Source: Micromonospora sp045209745 (GTDB taxonomy: Bacteria > Actinomycetota > Actinomycetes > Mycobacteriales > Micromonosporaceae). From it: 64,000 nucleotides of DNA. Where the stretch lies: positions 744,001-808,000 of the forward strand of contig NZ_CP109273.1 in the NCBI RefSeq assembly GCF_045209745.1, in the 5' to 3' direction. Positions 17,553 through 26,171 of the stretch are shown here, one piece after another. The notes under the pieces are model-generated. The model ran no database searches. It was not told the origin of the DNA and saw only the letters and a list, made by a program, of their open reading frames with translations. The position numbers and the translations under genes are program-made. Each line of letters starts with the position of its first letter. The first letter of the stretch is position 1.

Positions 17553-18692
17553 ATGAGGGCGAGTTTCCGGCTTGGCCGGGTCGCGGGGGTGCCGGTCGGC
17601 GTCAACTGGAGTGTTCTGGTCATCTTCGCGCTGATCGCCTGGGCGCTGGCCGCCAACCAGTTTCCCCGCTCCTACCCCGGCCGTTCCCCGGTGGCGTACA
17701 CCCTGGCCGGGCTGGCCGCGGCGGTGGTCTTCTTCGTGGGCCTGCTCGCCCACGAGGTGTCACATGCGGTGGTGGCCAAGCGCAACGGGCTGACGGTCGG
17801 AAGCATCACGCTCTGGCTCTTCGGCGGGGTGGCCGAGTTGCGGGGCGAGCCGCGCGACCCGGGCGCGGAGCTGCGGATCGCGGGCGTCGGCCCCCTGGTC
17901 AGCCTGCTGATCGGGGCGTTCTTCGGTGCCATCGCCGCACTGCTGGCGCTGGCCGGGCAGGGCGGGTTGCTGCTCGGTGCGGTGGCCTGGCTGGCCGGCA
18001 TCAACGTGCTGCTAGCGGTCTTCAACGTGCTGCCGGCCGCGCCGCTGGACGGCGGCCGGCTGCTGCGCGCCGTGGTGTGGAAGGCCACCGGCGACCGGAC
18101 CCGGGCGTCGGTGGTCGCCGCCCGGGCCGGCTGGGTGCTCGGCGCGCTGTTGATCGGTCTCGGACTCTGGCAGTTCCTGTCCGGGGTGGGCTTCGGCGGG
18201 TTGTGGCTGGTGCTGATCGGCTGGTTCCTGATCGGCGCCGCCGGGGTCGAGGAGCGGCAGGCACGTACGGGCAACGCGCTGCGCGGGATCCGGGTGGGCG
18301 ACGTGATGACCCCGCAGCCGCAGACCGCCTCGGCGGAAATGACGGTCGCCGACTTCGTCGACCACTACCTTTTCGCCTACCGGCATTCGGCGCTGCCACT
18401 GACTGAGGAGGGCCGACCGACCGGCCTGGTCACCGTCGACCGGGTGCGGGGCGTACCGGCCGAGCGGCGGGCGTCGACGACGCTGGCGGAGGTGGCCTGC
18501 CGGGCCGACGAACTGGTCCTCGCGCAGCCGGGAGAACAGCTCAACGACCTGCTCCCCCGGCTCAGTCAGTGCGCCGACGGCCGCGCCCTGGTGGTGACGG
18601 ACGACGGCCAACTGACCGGCATCATCTCCCCCAGCGACATCAGCCGCGCCGTCCAACGCAGCACCCTCCGCACCCCGGCCGACTCTCGTTGA
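17553..18692 (+). CDS. Site-2 protease family membrane metalloprotease with CBS domains
   Basis: This is an intramembrane zinc protease (M50) of 379 residues. There are several hydrophobic spans. HEVSH (HExxH, about residue 71) binds zinc and FNVLPAAPLDGGR carries the conserved NxxPxxPLDGG motif with the third ligand. The C-terminal 120 residues hold two CBS-like repeats (VGDVMTPQPQTASAEMTV; GIISPSDISRAVQ). Such proteins cleave membrane-bound regulators; the substrate is unknown. The start at 17553 gives a short cytosolic N-terminus, but the ribosome-binding site is weak. Its stop codon lies at the edge of a hairpin. Confidence 0.9.
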   Translation: MRASFRLGRVAGVPVGVNWSVLVIFALIAWALAANQFPRSYPGRSPVAYTLAGLAAAVVFFVGLLAHEVSHAVVAKRNGLTVGSITLWLFGGVAELRGEPRDPGAELRIAGVGPLVSLLIGAFFGAIAALLALAGQGGLLLGAVAWLAGINVLLAVFNVLPAAPLDGGRLLRAVVWKATGDRTRASVVAARAGWVLGALLIGLGLWQFLSGVGFGGLWLVLIGWFLIGAAGVEERQARTGNALRGIRVGDVMTPQPQTASAEMTVADFVDHYLFAYRHSALPLTEEGRPTGLVTVDRVRGVPAERRASTTLAEVACRADELVLAQPGEQLNDLLPRLSQCADGRALVVTDDGQLTGIISPSDISRAVQRSTLRTPADSR

Positions 18693-18745
18693 TCATGAAG
18701 TTAGCGGCACGACACGCCGACACCGACACCGCTAACTTCATGATC
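18691..18745. terminator. Bidirectional hairpin between convergent genes
   Basis: A perfect 17-bp inverted repeat (GATCATGAAGTTAGCGG at 18691-18707, complement at 18729-18745) with a 21-base loop starts at the stop codon of the protease gene. It lies between two converging genes, so it can end both transcripts. It is followed by a G-rich tract of GGGTC repeats (about 18752-18786) that overlaps the end of the next gene. Confidence 0.65.
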
Positions 18746-18783
18746 ACCCGGAGGGTCGGTCAGGGTCGGGGTCGGGGTCGGGG

Positions 18784-20067
18784 TCAGCGGGGGAAGTAGT
18801 GGTCCAGGAGGTTGGTGCGGAACTTGCCGGTCGGGTCCAGGTGGGTCAGCAGGGCGGCGAAGTCGGCGTAACGGGGGTAGCGGGCCGCCAGCTTGGCCGG
18901 GTCGGTGACGAAGACCTTGCCCCAGTGCGGGCGGGGTGCGAACGGTGCCAGGCGCTCCTCCACCTCGGCCACCACCGGCAGCACGGCTGCGGTGTCGTCG
19001 ATCCAGGTGAAGTGCAACACGAAGCTGTCCCGCCGGTGGTTCGGGCTGAGCCACAGCTCGTCCGCCGCCACCGTACGCAGCTCGCACACCAGCAGGACCG
19101 GGGCGATCAGGTGCGCCATGTCGTCCAGCGCGGCCAGCGCCTCGACTGCCGCCGTACGCCCCAGGTGGTATTCGGACTGCAACTCCTCGCCGCTGCTCGG
19201 GGTGAAGCCGAGCTTGAAGTGCGGCAGACGCTCGTGCCACGGACCCGGCTCGCCGAGCTGCGGGGTGCAGTTCTCCGCCGGCATCCCGAGCACCGGGTGC
19301 CGTGGCTCGTCGGCGGCGGTGGTGCCGAGCCAGTCCGCCGGGGGCGGCGGCTGGTCCGTCACCTGCTTGCGCCACACCTCACGCAGCCGAGGCGTACGCC
19401 AGTCGGTGAAGACACTCACGCTGTACGCCGAGCCGAGCGCCTCGTCCAGCGCCTCCCGGTGCAGGTCGAGTCGCACGTACTGGCGCAGCTCGAAGGCCGG
19501 CACCACGTCCAGGGTGACCCGGGTGACGAGGCCGAGCGCGCCGAGCCCGACCACCAGGCCGGCGAACGTGTCGCCGTCGGCGTCGCGGTCGACCCGCAGC
19601 AGATCGCCGTCAGCGGTGACCAACTCCAGGCCGGCGACGGCGGTGGCCAGGTTGCCGTGGGTCTGGCCGGAGCCGTGGGTGGCGGTGGCCACCGCGCCGG
19701 CCACCGAGATGTGCGGCAGCGAGGCGAGGTTGGCCAGCGCGTACCCCTGGGTGTGCAGTTGTCGGGCGACGTCGCCGTAGCGCATCGCGCCGGTCACGGT
19801 GACCTGCCGACGCTCGTGGTCCACGTCGACCGCCGGGGGCAGGCCGGCGAGGCTGACCAGGTCGCCGTCGGTGTCACCGAAGCGGTTGAAGGAGTGCCCG
19901 CTGCCCACCGCCCGGATCCGGGTGCTGCCAGTGACAAGTCGGCGCAGCTCGTCGACGGAGGTGGGTCGGTGGAACGCCTGCGCGGTGTACCGAACGTTGC
20001 CGGCCCAGTTGCGACGCGGAACGTCGGCCGCGGTGGCCGAGGTGGCGTTCTGCCCCTGCGCGATCAT
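18784..20067 (-). CDS. Alditol oxidase-type FAD oxidoreductase
   Basis: This is a flavoprotein of the VAO family, 427 residues. VGSGHSFNRFGDT (residues about 53-65) carries the histidine usually linked covalently to FAD in alditol oxidases. SVAGAVATATHGSG is the second flavin-binding segment, and the end (PHWGKVF, LDPTGKFRTNLLDHYFP) is the ALO-type C-terminus. Such enzymes oxidise xylitol or sorbitol with release of hydrogen peroxide. The length fits characterised alditol oxidases. The start overlaps the stop of the upstream membrane protein by 4 bases, so the two genes are an operon. A lactone oxidase specificity cannot be excluded. Confidence 0.85.
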   Translation of the reverse strand: MIAQGQNATSATAADVPRRNWAGNVRYTAQAFHRPTSVDELRRLVTGSTRIRAVGSGHSFNRFGDTDGDLVSLAGLPPAVDVDHERRQVTVTGAMRYGDVARQLHTQGYALANLASLPHISVAGAVATATHGSGQTHGNLATAVAGLELVTADGDLLRVDRDADGDTFAGLVVGLGALGLVTRVTLDVVPAFELRQYVRLDLHREALDEALGSAYSVSVFTDWRTPRLREVWRKQVTDQPPPPADWLGTTAADEPRHPVLGMPAENCTPQLGEPGPWHERLPHFKLGFTPSSGEELQSEYHLGRTAAVEALAALDDMAHLIAPVLLVCELRTVAADELWLSPNHRRDSFVLHFTWIDDTAAVLPVVAEVEERLAPFAPRPHWGKVFVTDPAKLAARYPRYADFAALLTHLDPTGKFRTNLLDHYFPR

Positions 20068-20915
20068 GTGGCGGTCTCCCGATCGGTGGACTGGTGGTCG
20101 GCCAACGCGGCGACGAGGGCGTCCAGAACCGTATCCGTCTGGAGCCGACCGTAGCCACGCTGGGCGACCGGCAGGCCAGCCGCGCAGGCACGTTCGATCT
20201 CCCCCCGAACCGCCTGCCGGGTCTGCGCGTCCCCGGACACCAGGGCGTCCTGGCCGCGCCGGATCATCTGGTCGATCCGGTCCAGCTGGTAGCCGCGCAG
20301 ACCGGTGGGCAGGTCCGGGTCGGCGAAGGCGGCGCGGCGCTGAGCGGGCAGATCGACGAAACGGCCTCCGGCGTGGCGGGCGAGCGCGGCGGAGACCTGC
20401 TCGGGCTGTTCGCGGACCTGGTCGAGGACGAGCAACTCGATGGCGGGGCGGCCGTCGAGCGGATGGCGGGCGGTCAGCGGCTCAAGCGTCACACCCGGCA
20501 CGGGCACCAGCAGCAGCCTCGGCCGTTGCGGATGGCCGTCGCGTCGGGGCGGCTCGTCGAGGACCAGCGCGTCGATCTCGGCCCACCGGATCACCCGGCG
20601 CAGGCCGGGCCGTCGGATGCTGAGCCCTTCCGCGCTGATCTCGAACCGGAACGGTCGCAGCGCGCTGACCAGTGCCACAACGCCGAGCGCGACAGCGCCC
20701 ACCGCGATGATCGTCCGTAGCAGGGCGCCGTCGCGCGGCAGCGCCAGCAACACCACCCCACCGAGTACGCAGGCCAGGGCGAGCACCCGGGCGCCCCGAC
20801 TCCGGCGCAATTCCACGCTCGGACCCCCGTTCATGACCGTGGCGTCGGTGTCGACATCCTGCGCCAGAACGGGCACCGAGGACACCGGTCGATCGGGCAC
20901 GGTTGTTCTCGTCAT
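20064..20915 (-). CDS. Membrane protein with PH-like domain
   Basis: This is a 283-residue protein. Two adjacent hydrophobic spans (about residues 43-83: VLALACVLGGVVLLAL and IIAVGAVALGVVALV) are followed by FRFEISAEGLSIRRPGLRRVIRWAEIDAL, a pattern typical of bacterial PH-like (YdbS/PH_6) domains. The C-terminal part (GLRGYQLDRIDQMIRRGQDAL) is helical and DivIVA-like in feel. It is the first gene of a two-gene unit with the alditol oxidase. The role is unknown. Confidence 0.65.
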   Translation of the reverse strand: MTRTTVPDRPVSSVPVLAQDVDTDATVMNGGPSVELRRSRGARVLALACVLGGVVLLALPRDGALLRTIIAVGAVALGVVALVSALRPFRFEISAEGLSIRRPGLRRVIRWAEIDALVLDEPPRRDGHPQRPRLLLVPVPGVTLEPLTARHPLDGRPAIELLVLDQVREQPEQVSAALARHAGGRFVDLPAQRRAAFADPDLPTGLRGYQLDRIDQMIRRGQDALVSGDAQTRQAVRGEIERACAAGLPVAQRGYGRLQTDTVLDALVAALADHQSTDRETAT

Positions 20916-20935
20916 CGTCGGGGAACCCTACGCTC

Positions 20936-21358
20936 ATGAGCAGCTACCGTGATCCCGCCCTACGGGGCGACGTCTTCCCCTCCGAGGAGGAGCTGGACCC
21001 CACCGGGGTCGAGCCGGCCAGCGCCCCGCCGGCCGGCGGGTTGCCGAGCCACCCGGCGCCCACGCCCGGGCCCCGACCCACACCGGCGCCCGCTCCGGCC
21101 CCGACGCCGGTGCCGGCACCCGGCCCGCCGCCGCGCGCACCCGGAGCGCAGTCGATCGTGACCCGGCACCTGGACGGCTCGGTGGAGGTGGTCACCGACC
21201 TCGACGGCGACGGCGTCGCCGACGTCGTCCAGATCGACGTGGACGGTGACGGGATCCCGGACATCACCTACGTGGACAGTGACGGGGACGGGCAACTGGA
21301 CACCGTGCTGCGCGACCCGAACGCGGTCCGAACGGCCACCGGCGCTCACCGCGCCTGA
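20936..21358 (+). CDS. Proline-rich protein with three EF-hand-like calcium loops
   Basis: This is a 140-residue protein starting at the ATG at 20936. Residues about 20-70 are a Pro/Ala-rich linker. The rest holds three acidic loops, DLDGDGVADVV, DVDGDGIPDIT and DSDGDGQLDTV, each following the D-x-D-x-D-G-x-x-D pattern of calcium-binding loops (dockerin or thrombospondin-3 like). There is no signal peptide, so it is probably cytosolic. It is divergent from the PH-domain gene across a 20-base gap, so the two promoters must overlap. The function is unknown. Confidence 0.72.
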   Translation: MSSYRDPALRGDVFPSEEELDPTGVEPASAPPAGGLPSHPAPTPGPRPTPAPAPAPTPVPAPGPPPRAPGAQSIVTRHLDGSVEVVTDLDGDGVADVVQIDVDGDGIPDITYVDSDGDGQLDTVLRDPNAVRTATGAHRA

Positions 21359-21392
21359 CCGGCGGAGCCACACGCGGCGGCGGCGCGCCTGC

Positions 21393-22322
21393 TCAGAGCT
21401 TCGCCATCACCTCGGTGGCGACCAGCTCTAGGTGCTCCAGGTCGCTGAGGTCCAGCACCTGGAGGTAGATCCGCTGGCTGCCGACCTCCGCGTACCGGCC
21501 GATGGTGTCCAGGACCTCCCCGGGGGTCCCGGCCAGGCCGTTGGCCCGCAACTCGTCTGGTTCGCGGCCGATGGCGGCGGCCCGGCGGGCCACCTCGGCA
21601 TCGTCCCGCCCACAGCAGAGCACCAGGGCGTTGGACCAGACCATCCCGGTCGGGTCCCGGCCGATCTCGACGCAGGCCGCGCGGACCCGGTCGAACTGCG
21701 CCGCCGTGTCCGGCACCGCGGCGAACGGCAGGTTGAACTCGTCGGCGTAACGGGCGGCCAGCCGAGGGGTCCGCTTCGGTCCCATTCCGCCGAGCAGGAT
21801 CGGCGGGTGGGGCTGCTGCACGGGCTTGGGCAGTGCGGGCGAATCGCTGACCGGGTAGTACCGACCGGCGTGCTCGAACCGCTCCCCCGGCGGCGTGGAC
21901 CAGAGCCCGGTGATGACCGCGAGCTGCTCCTCCAGCCGGTCGAACCGCTCGGCCAGAGGTGGGAACGGGATGCCGTACGCGGTGTGCTCCTCGGCGTACC
22001 AGCCGGTGCCGATGCCCAGCTCCACCCGGCCGCCGCTCATCTGGTCGACCTGCGCCACGGTGATCGCCAGCGGGCCGGGCAGCCGGAAGGTGGCGGCGGT
22101 CATCAACGTGCCGAGCCGGATGCTGCTGGTGTCCCGGGCCAGGCCGGCGAGGGTGGTCCACGCGTCGGTGGGACCGGGTTCGCCGGTCACGTCACCCATC
22201 ATCAGGTAGTGGTCTGACCGGAAGAACGCGCCGTAGCCAGCGTCCTCGGCGCACCGGGCTACGGCGAGCAACTGGTCGTAGGTGGCGCCCTGCTGGGGTT
22301 CGGTGAAGATCCGCAGTTCCAT
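21393..22322 (-). CDS. Luciferase-like (LLM class) F420-dependent oxidoreductase
   Basis: This is a TIM-barrel flavin/F420 oxidoreductase of 309 residues starting MELRIFTEPQQGATYD. FFRSDHY, GTLMTAATFR, VELGIGTGWYAEEH and PILLGGMGPKRTPRLAARYAD are the conserved segments of the actinobacterial F420 subgroup. The upstream frame to 22385 has no recognisable homology and lacks a ribosome-binding site. The substrate is not predictable. It is monocistronic and converges with the EF-loop gene. Confidence 0.85.
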   Translation of the reverse strand: MELRIFTEPQQGATYDQLLAVARCAEDAGYGAFFRSDHYLMMGDVTGEPGPTDAWTTLAGLARDTSSIRLGTLMTAATFRLPGPLAITVAQVDQMSGGRVELGIGTGWYAEEHTAYGIPFPPLAERFDRLEEQLAVITGLWSTPPGERFEHAGRYYPVSDSPALPKPVQQPHPPILLGGMGPKRTPRLAARYADEFNLPFAAVPDTAAQFDRVRAACVEIGRDPTGMVWSNALVLCCGRDDAEVARRAAAIGREPDELRANGLAGTPGEVLDTIGRYAEVGSQRIYLQVLDLSDLEHLELVATEVMAKL

Positions 22323-22418
22323 GATCCGAGCATAGGTAGCCGATGGGCCGTGCCGCGCCCGAACTGCTCGGCGAGAGCTGACCACGCGAAGCCCCGACGA
22401 CGCCCAGCCGGGGACCCG

Positions 22419-23456
22419 TCAGACGTACGGCCGGATGATGTACGCGGCGCGAAGTGCGGCCAACCCGGCCGCCTTCGGCGTCAGGGTGCCCCACCCGGAG
22501 TTGAAGTAGTTGGTTCGCACGATCCGTGGCCCACGCTCGGCGTTGAGCTGGGCGATGGCCGCCGGCACAGTGGCGATCCAGGCCGGCTGGTCCGGAATCT
22601 CGGCCACCCGCACCCCCCACTCCCCGATGATCACGGGCCGGGACAGCGCCACCGGGCCGAGGTCCGCCACCGCCCAGTCCTTGGTCCGACGAAAGCGGGC
22701 CAGCGCGGTGTGGCTGGCGTCGGTGGCGTACGCGTTCCACTGGAGGAAATCGAGTCGGGCCATCAGCGACTCCGGGTGGGTGCGCTGGAAGCAGGCCCGG
22801 TCGAAGCCACCCAGCCCCACCGAGAAGGTCGTGCCGGCGGGCAGCGCCCGCGCCTTGAACCAGGTCAGGATGTAGTTGATGGCCTGCACCGCCCGCCAGT
22901 CGGACCCGGCCCAGGTATACGCGGCACCGGCCTCGGTGGTGCCGAACTCGTGGTCGGTGTCCAACTCGGAGGCGAGCTGGATGTTCACCCCGAAGCCGAG
23001 TGTCCGGTATTGCGACAGCGCGCGGGCGAACAACCCGTCGCACTGGCCGCTGACCACCTGGTTGTACCCGTACGCCTTGGGCCAGGTGGTGCCGGGGCGC
23101 TGCTGAATGGTCATCGACGGCGCCGGCACGGTGTAGGTGACGCCGTCCACGGTGAAAGTCTGCGGCCCGGCGTCCGGGGCGCCGTAGTGCTTCAACTCCA
23201 GGACCATGTTCATCTGCACCCCGGCTTTCCCGAGGGTGATCAGCCAGGGCCGGTTGTAACCGGGAAAGATGTAGCCGTCGGCGAAGCTGCGGTACTGGTT
23301 GAGCGAGCGGAAGTTGCCGCCGGCCATGTCGGCCGTCGGGTCGGCGCCGCCGGACAGGTAGTAGCCACCGAGCACCGGCTGGCTCAGGCTGTAGTCGGCG
23401 GTGGCCGTCGCGGTGTTTCCGGCGACGTCGCGGATCTGGACGGTGACCTGGGGCAT
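22419..23456 (-). CDS. Ig-like plus glycosidase-like TIM-barrel protein, unclassified
   Basis: This is a protein of about 345 residues. The first 25 residues (VTVQIRDVAGNTATATADY) are the last strand pair of an Ig-like domain. The rest reads like an (alpha/beta)8 glycosidase: WLITLGKAGVQMNMVLEL, ASELDTDHEFG, DFLQWNAYATDASH and PVIIGEWGVRV. The last holds a strand-end Glu as in GH-A catalytic nucleophiles. The family is not recognised. There is no signal peptide. The start overlaps the stop of the upstream gene (TGATG), so the pair is translated together. The protein could be a phage-derived tail-type protein or a cytosolic hydrolase. Confidence 0.6.
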   Translation of the reverse strand: MPQVTVQIRDVAGNTATATADYSLSQPVLGGYYLSGGADPTADMAGGNFRSLNQYRSFADGYIFPGYNRPWLITLGKAGVQMNMVLELKHYGAPDAGPQTFTVDGVTYTVPAPSMTIQQRPGTTWPKAYGYNQVVSGQCDGLFARALSQYRTLGFGVNIQLASELDTDHEFGTTEAGAAYTWAGSDWRAVQAINYILTWFKARALPAGTTFSVGLGGFDRACFQRTHPESLMARLDFLQWNAYATDASHTALARFRRTKDWAVADLGPVALSRPVIIGEWGVRVAEIPDQPAWIATVPAAIAQLNAERGPRIVRTNYFNSGWGTLTPKAAGLAALRAAYIIRPYV

Positions 23457-23725
23457 CACGCCACCGACCGATACACGGCCACGGAGCCGTTGTCGGACAC
23501 TCGGGTCCAGGTACGCCCGGAGTTGTCGGTGACGATCACGGTGAGCGGATCGATGACCACGTTGGCCGTGGCCGGCGCGCTGCTGTTGCCCTGCGCGTCG
23601 GTGACCACGATGGTGACGGTCAGGGGCTTGGTCTCGGCGTCTGAGTAGGTGATGGTCAGCAGCATCTGGTCACCTGATGCGAAGACGGATGCGTTCAGTG
23701 CTGCGCTCGCGGTGGGAGTGGCCAT
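23456..23725 (-). CDS. Small Ig-like domain protein, partner of the TIM-barrel gene
   Basis: This is an 89-residue, all-beta-looking protein: MATPTASAALNASVFASGDQ, then MLLTITYSDAETKPLTVTIVV, then TVIVTDNSGRTWTRVSDNGS. It contains no signal peptide or membrane segment. GAGAGGG lies upstream of the ATG at 23725. The stop overlaps the next start. The first strands of the next protein continue the same Ig-like pattern, so the pair may once have been one gene or may assemble together. Confidence 0.6.
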   Translation of the reverse strand: MATPTASAALNASVFASGDQMLLTITYSDAETKPLTVTIVVTDAQGNSSAPATANVVIDPLTVIVTDNSGRTWTRVSDNGSVAVYRSVA

Positions 23726-23844
23726 GACAGGCCCTCTCTGGTCGGGTCGTCGGGTCCGGGCGGGGCGGGTGAGCGACGCCGGGCCGGCGGGTGCACGGGG
23801 TCCGAAAGGGATGGGTGGAACACCGGCGCAGGCGACGCGGCCAC

Positions 23845-23997
23845 GAGGCGGCGTCGGCGATGAGGCGGCGTCGGCGATGAGGCGGCGTCGGCGATGAGGC
23901 GGCGTCGGCGATGAGGCGGCGTCGGCGATGAGGCGGCGTCGGCGATGAGGCGGCGTCGGCGATGAGGCGGCGTCGGCGATGAGGCGGCGTCGGCGAC
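23845..23997. repeat. Nine tandem copies of a 17-bp unit
   Basis: Nine head-to-tail copies of GAGGCGGCGTCGGCGAT fill 23845-23997; the last ends in C. The copies are otherwise identical. The unit length is not a multiple of three and no gene is supported across it. It lies 120 bases upstream of the Ig-like gene start, within the 590-bp gap 23726-24316, in the likely leader or promoter region. It has no spacers, so it is not a CRISPR array. Confidence 0.95.
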
Positions 23998-24142
23998 GAT
24001 GACGTCCTTGTCCCGGCGAGGAACGGAACCGCTGCGGGCGCCCCCAGCGGTGTCGGTACCTGCCCCAACAGTGCGCCACCCGAGGCTCCACCGTCCTGTC
24101 CGGTATGCGACAGGGGCCCCTACTGACCTGCGGAAACATGAA

Positions 24143-24169
24143 ACGCCCGCAGCGGCAGAGCGCGGGCGT
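24143..24169 (-). terminator. Hairpin downstream of the Uma2 gene
   Basis: The arms CGCCCGC (24144-24150) and GCGGGCG (24162-24168) are followed on the minus strand by a T-rich run (TTTCATGTTT). This fits a rho-independent terminator for the minus-strand gene ending at 24317. Confidence 0.5.
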
Positions 24170-24316
24170 CACCGACCTGGAAGGTCGCCCGGGCGTCGGT
24201 GACACGGGTACGCGCGGTCGCCCACGAACCCCTCCGAGCGGTCAACGCCGGTCACGCGAACGGGACCACTGTGAGCGAGGATCGTCGAGGTCAGCGCGCC
24301 GGTGCCCCGTTGGCGT

Positions 24317-24871
24317 TCACGTGAGGTGGTCGGCGGGGGCGGTCTGGAGCAGCCAGGCCAGCGGCATCCGTGCCCGCGCCTCGTAGGCGCCGTCCCCGCC
24401 CAGCCGGTGCAGAGTGACTGTCTGCGCGCCGTCCCGGTCGACCACCCAGTACTGCGGGATTCCCGCCGACGCGTACTCGCGGACCTTGGTCACCGAGTCC
24501 ATCGCCTCCGACCCCGGCGAGACGATCTCCACGACGAGTACGACGTCAGCGACCGCGGCCCAGACGCTGCGGGTTGGCGGCTTCCGCCACACACTGAGGT
24601 CGGGAATGCGGCCACCGTCACCGTCCGGTCCGGAAATGCGCAGACCGGCCGCCTGAAGCACCTGTTCGGCGGGCCATCCGGCCATGATCAACCAGGCGAA
24701 GAGTCGACTAGCGATCATGGCGTGTTCCGAATCGGGTGGCGGCATGACCGACAGGACCCCCTCGGGGCTGGTCTCGTAGCGGTGACCGTTCGGATCGGCG
24801 GCGTTCATCGCCGCCACGTCGTCGAGCGTCACAACGGCGGGCATGTGCATGCCAACGGCCTCAGCGCTCAT
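24317..24871 (-). CDS. Uma2-family (DUF820) PD-(D/E)xK nuclease-fold protein
   Basis: The protein has 184 residues from the ATG at 24871, which has GAGG six bases upstream; an ATG at 24880 is also possible. The core motifs fit the Uma2 family: RYETSPEGVLSVMPPP at the start, IPDLSVW, VVLVVEIVSPGSEAMD (catalytic-type E) and KVREYASAGIPQYWVVD. The fold is that of restriction-type nucleases, and the family is expanded in actinobacteria with unknown roles. It stands alone. Confidence 0.85.
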   Translation of the reverse strand: MSAEAVGMHMPAVVTLDDVAAMNAADPNGHRYETSPEGVLSVMPPPDSEHAMIASRLFAWLIMAGWPAEQVLQAAGLRISGPDGDGGRIPDLSVWRKPPTRSVWAAVADVVLVVEIVSPGSEAMDSVTKVREYASAGIPQYWVVDRDGAQTVTLHRLGGDGAYEARARMPLAWLLQTAPADHLT

Positions 24872-25012
24872 GAGCCTCATCCTAGGCGACCCGCGGCGCC
24901 GACTATCGCAGCGCAGAAACGCGTCACAGGTGGTGAACGTCGGTGAGGGGTCGACCTCGATGACCGTGCCGACGTACGCGGGCAGAGATTTCCCTCTCGG
25001 CCTGCCTTCGAC

Positions 25013-26032
25013 TCAGCGACGTCGCCGTGCCGCGTCGAGCAGAGCGGGCGGGGTGTCGAACTTCTCGTGTGCGGCAAGGTCGACGCCAGGTGCGACGATC
25101 GCGTCGATCGCATCGAGCACGTCGGTGGAGAGCACGGTGTCCGCGGCGGCGAGCTGGGTGTGCAGGTGGTCGATGGTGCGGGGACCGATGATCGCGCTGG
25201 TCACGGCGGGGTGCGCGGTGACGAACCCGAGCGCGAGCTGGATCATGGTGAGGCCGGCCTCGTCGGCGACGGTGGCCAGTCGCTCGACGGCATCGCGCCT
25301 GGCCCGATTGGCCGGGATGGTGGTGTCGAAGCGCTCGGGCAGGGTCGCCGAGCGGCTGGTGGTGATCTCCCGGCCCGCGCGGACCGCGCCGGACAGCCAG
25401 CCGGAGGCCAGCGGGCTCCACGCGAGCACGCCGAGGCCGTACTGCTCGGTCACGGGCAGGACGTGGGCCTCGATCCCGCGCTGCAGGATCGAGTAGCTGG
25501 GCTGCTCCGTGACGTAACGGCTGAGGTGGTGCTCCCGCGCGGCCCACTCGGCCTGCACGAGACGGTACGCGGGGAAGGTCGACGAGCCGAAGTAGCGGAT
25601 CTTTCCCGCTCGCTGCAGATCGGTCAGCGCCGACAGGGTCTCCTCGTCGCTGGTGGTCGGGTCCCAGCGGTGGATCTGGTAGAGGTCGACGTGGTCGACG
25701 CCGAGGCGGCGAAGGCTGTTGTCCAACTCCGTGACCAGCCAGCGGCGCGAGCTGCCCCGGTGAGCGCGCTCGTCGCCCATGGGCAGGCCCGCCTTCGTGG
25801 CCAGCACGACGTCGTCGCGGCGGCCGGCGATGGCCTTGCCGACCATTTCTTCCGACTCGCCCTGGCTGTACACGTCGGCGGTGTCGATCAGGTTGATCCC
25901 GCCCTCCAACGCGGCGTCGACGATCGCCGTCACCTCATCCTGGGTGGTGTGCCCGAGTTTGCCGAAGTTCATCGCGCCGAGTACGAGAGTGCTGACCTGT
26001 ATGCCGGTGCGACCCAAGGTGCGGTACTGCAT
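25013..26032 (-). CDS. Aldo/keto reductase
   Basis: This is an NADPH-dependent oxidoreductase of 339 residues. It begins MQYRTLGRTGIQVSTLVLG. INLIDTADVYSQGESEEMVG holds the catalytic Asp and Tyr, KAGLPMG the Lys, and YQIHRWDP the His. The C-terminal AIIGPRTIDHLHTQL is the cofactor-phosphate segment. The start has GGAGGAAC upstream; longer frames run through the operator region. It is divergently transcribed from a TetR gene, and two operator-like palindromes lie between them, so it is probably controlled by that repressor. Confidence 0.93.
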   Translation of the reverse strand: MQYRTLGRTGIQVSTLVLGAMNFGKLGHTTQDEVTAIVDAALEGGINLIDTADVYSQGESEEMVGKAIAGRRDDVVLATKAGLPMGDERAHRGSSRRWLVTELDNSLRRLGVDHVDLYQIHRWDPTTSDEETLSALTDLQRAGKIRYFGSSTFPAYRLVQAEWAAREHHLSRYVTEQPSYSILQRGIEAHVLPVTEQYGLGVLAWSPLASGWLSGAVRAGREITTSRSATLPERFDTTIPANRARRDAVERLATVADEAGLTMIQLALGFVTAHPAVTSAIIGPRTIDHLHTQLAAADTVLSTDVLDAIDAIVAPGVDLAAHEKFDTPPALLDAARRRR

Positions 26033-26100
26033 GGCTGTTCCTCCATGAGACGGAAGCGTGGCTTGGCTCTGGCCCATCTGCTCTGGCAAACTGGGCAAGT

Positions 26101-26141
26101 GGAACGTTGTTCCGCTAACGAATATACGGAACAGTGTTCCG
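26101..26141. promoter_or_regulatory. Two GGAAC-N3-GTTCC operators between the reductase and TetR genes
   Basis: GGAACGTTGTTCC (26101-26113) and GGAACAGTGTTCC (26128-26140; 15-bp palindrome with its flanking C and G) are spaced 27 bp centre to centre in the AT-rich divergent promoter. They are the obvious binding sites for the adjacent TetR protein. Confidence 0.7.
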
Positions 26142-26171
26142 TTTGCCAAGCCGAGTGAAGGGGGTAACGAC

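Noticed and set aside
23845..23997. CRISPR array
   Set aside because: The 17-bp units follow each other without spacers and no cas gene is near.
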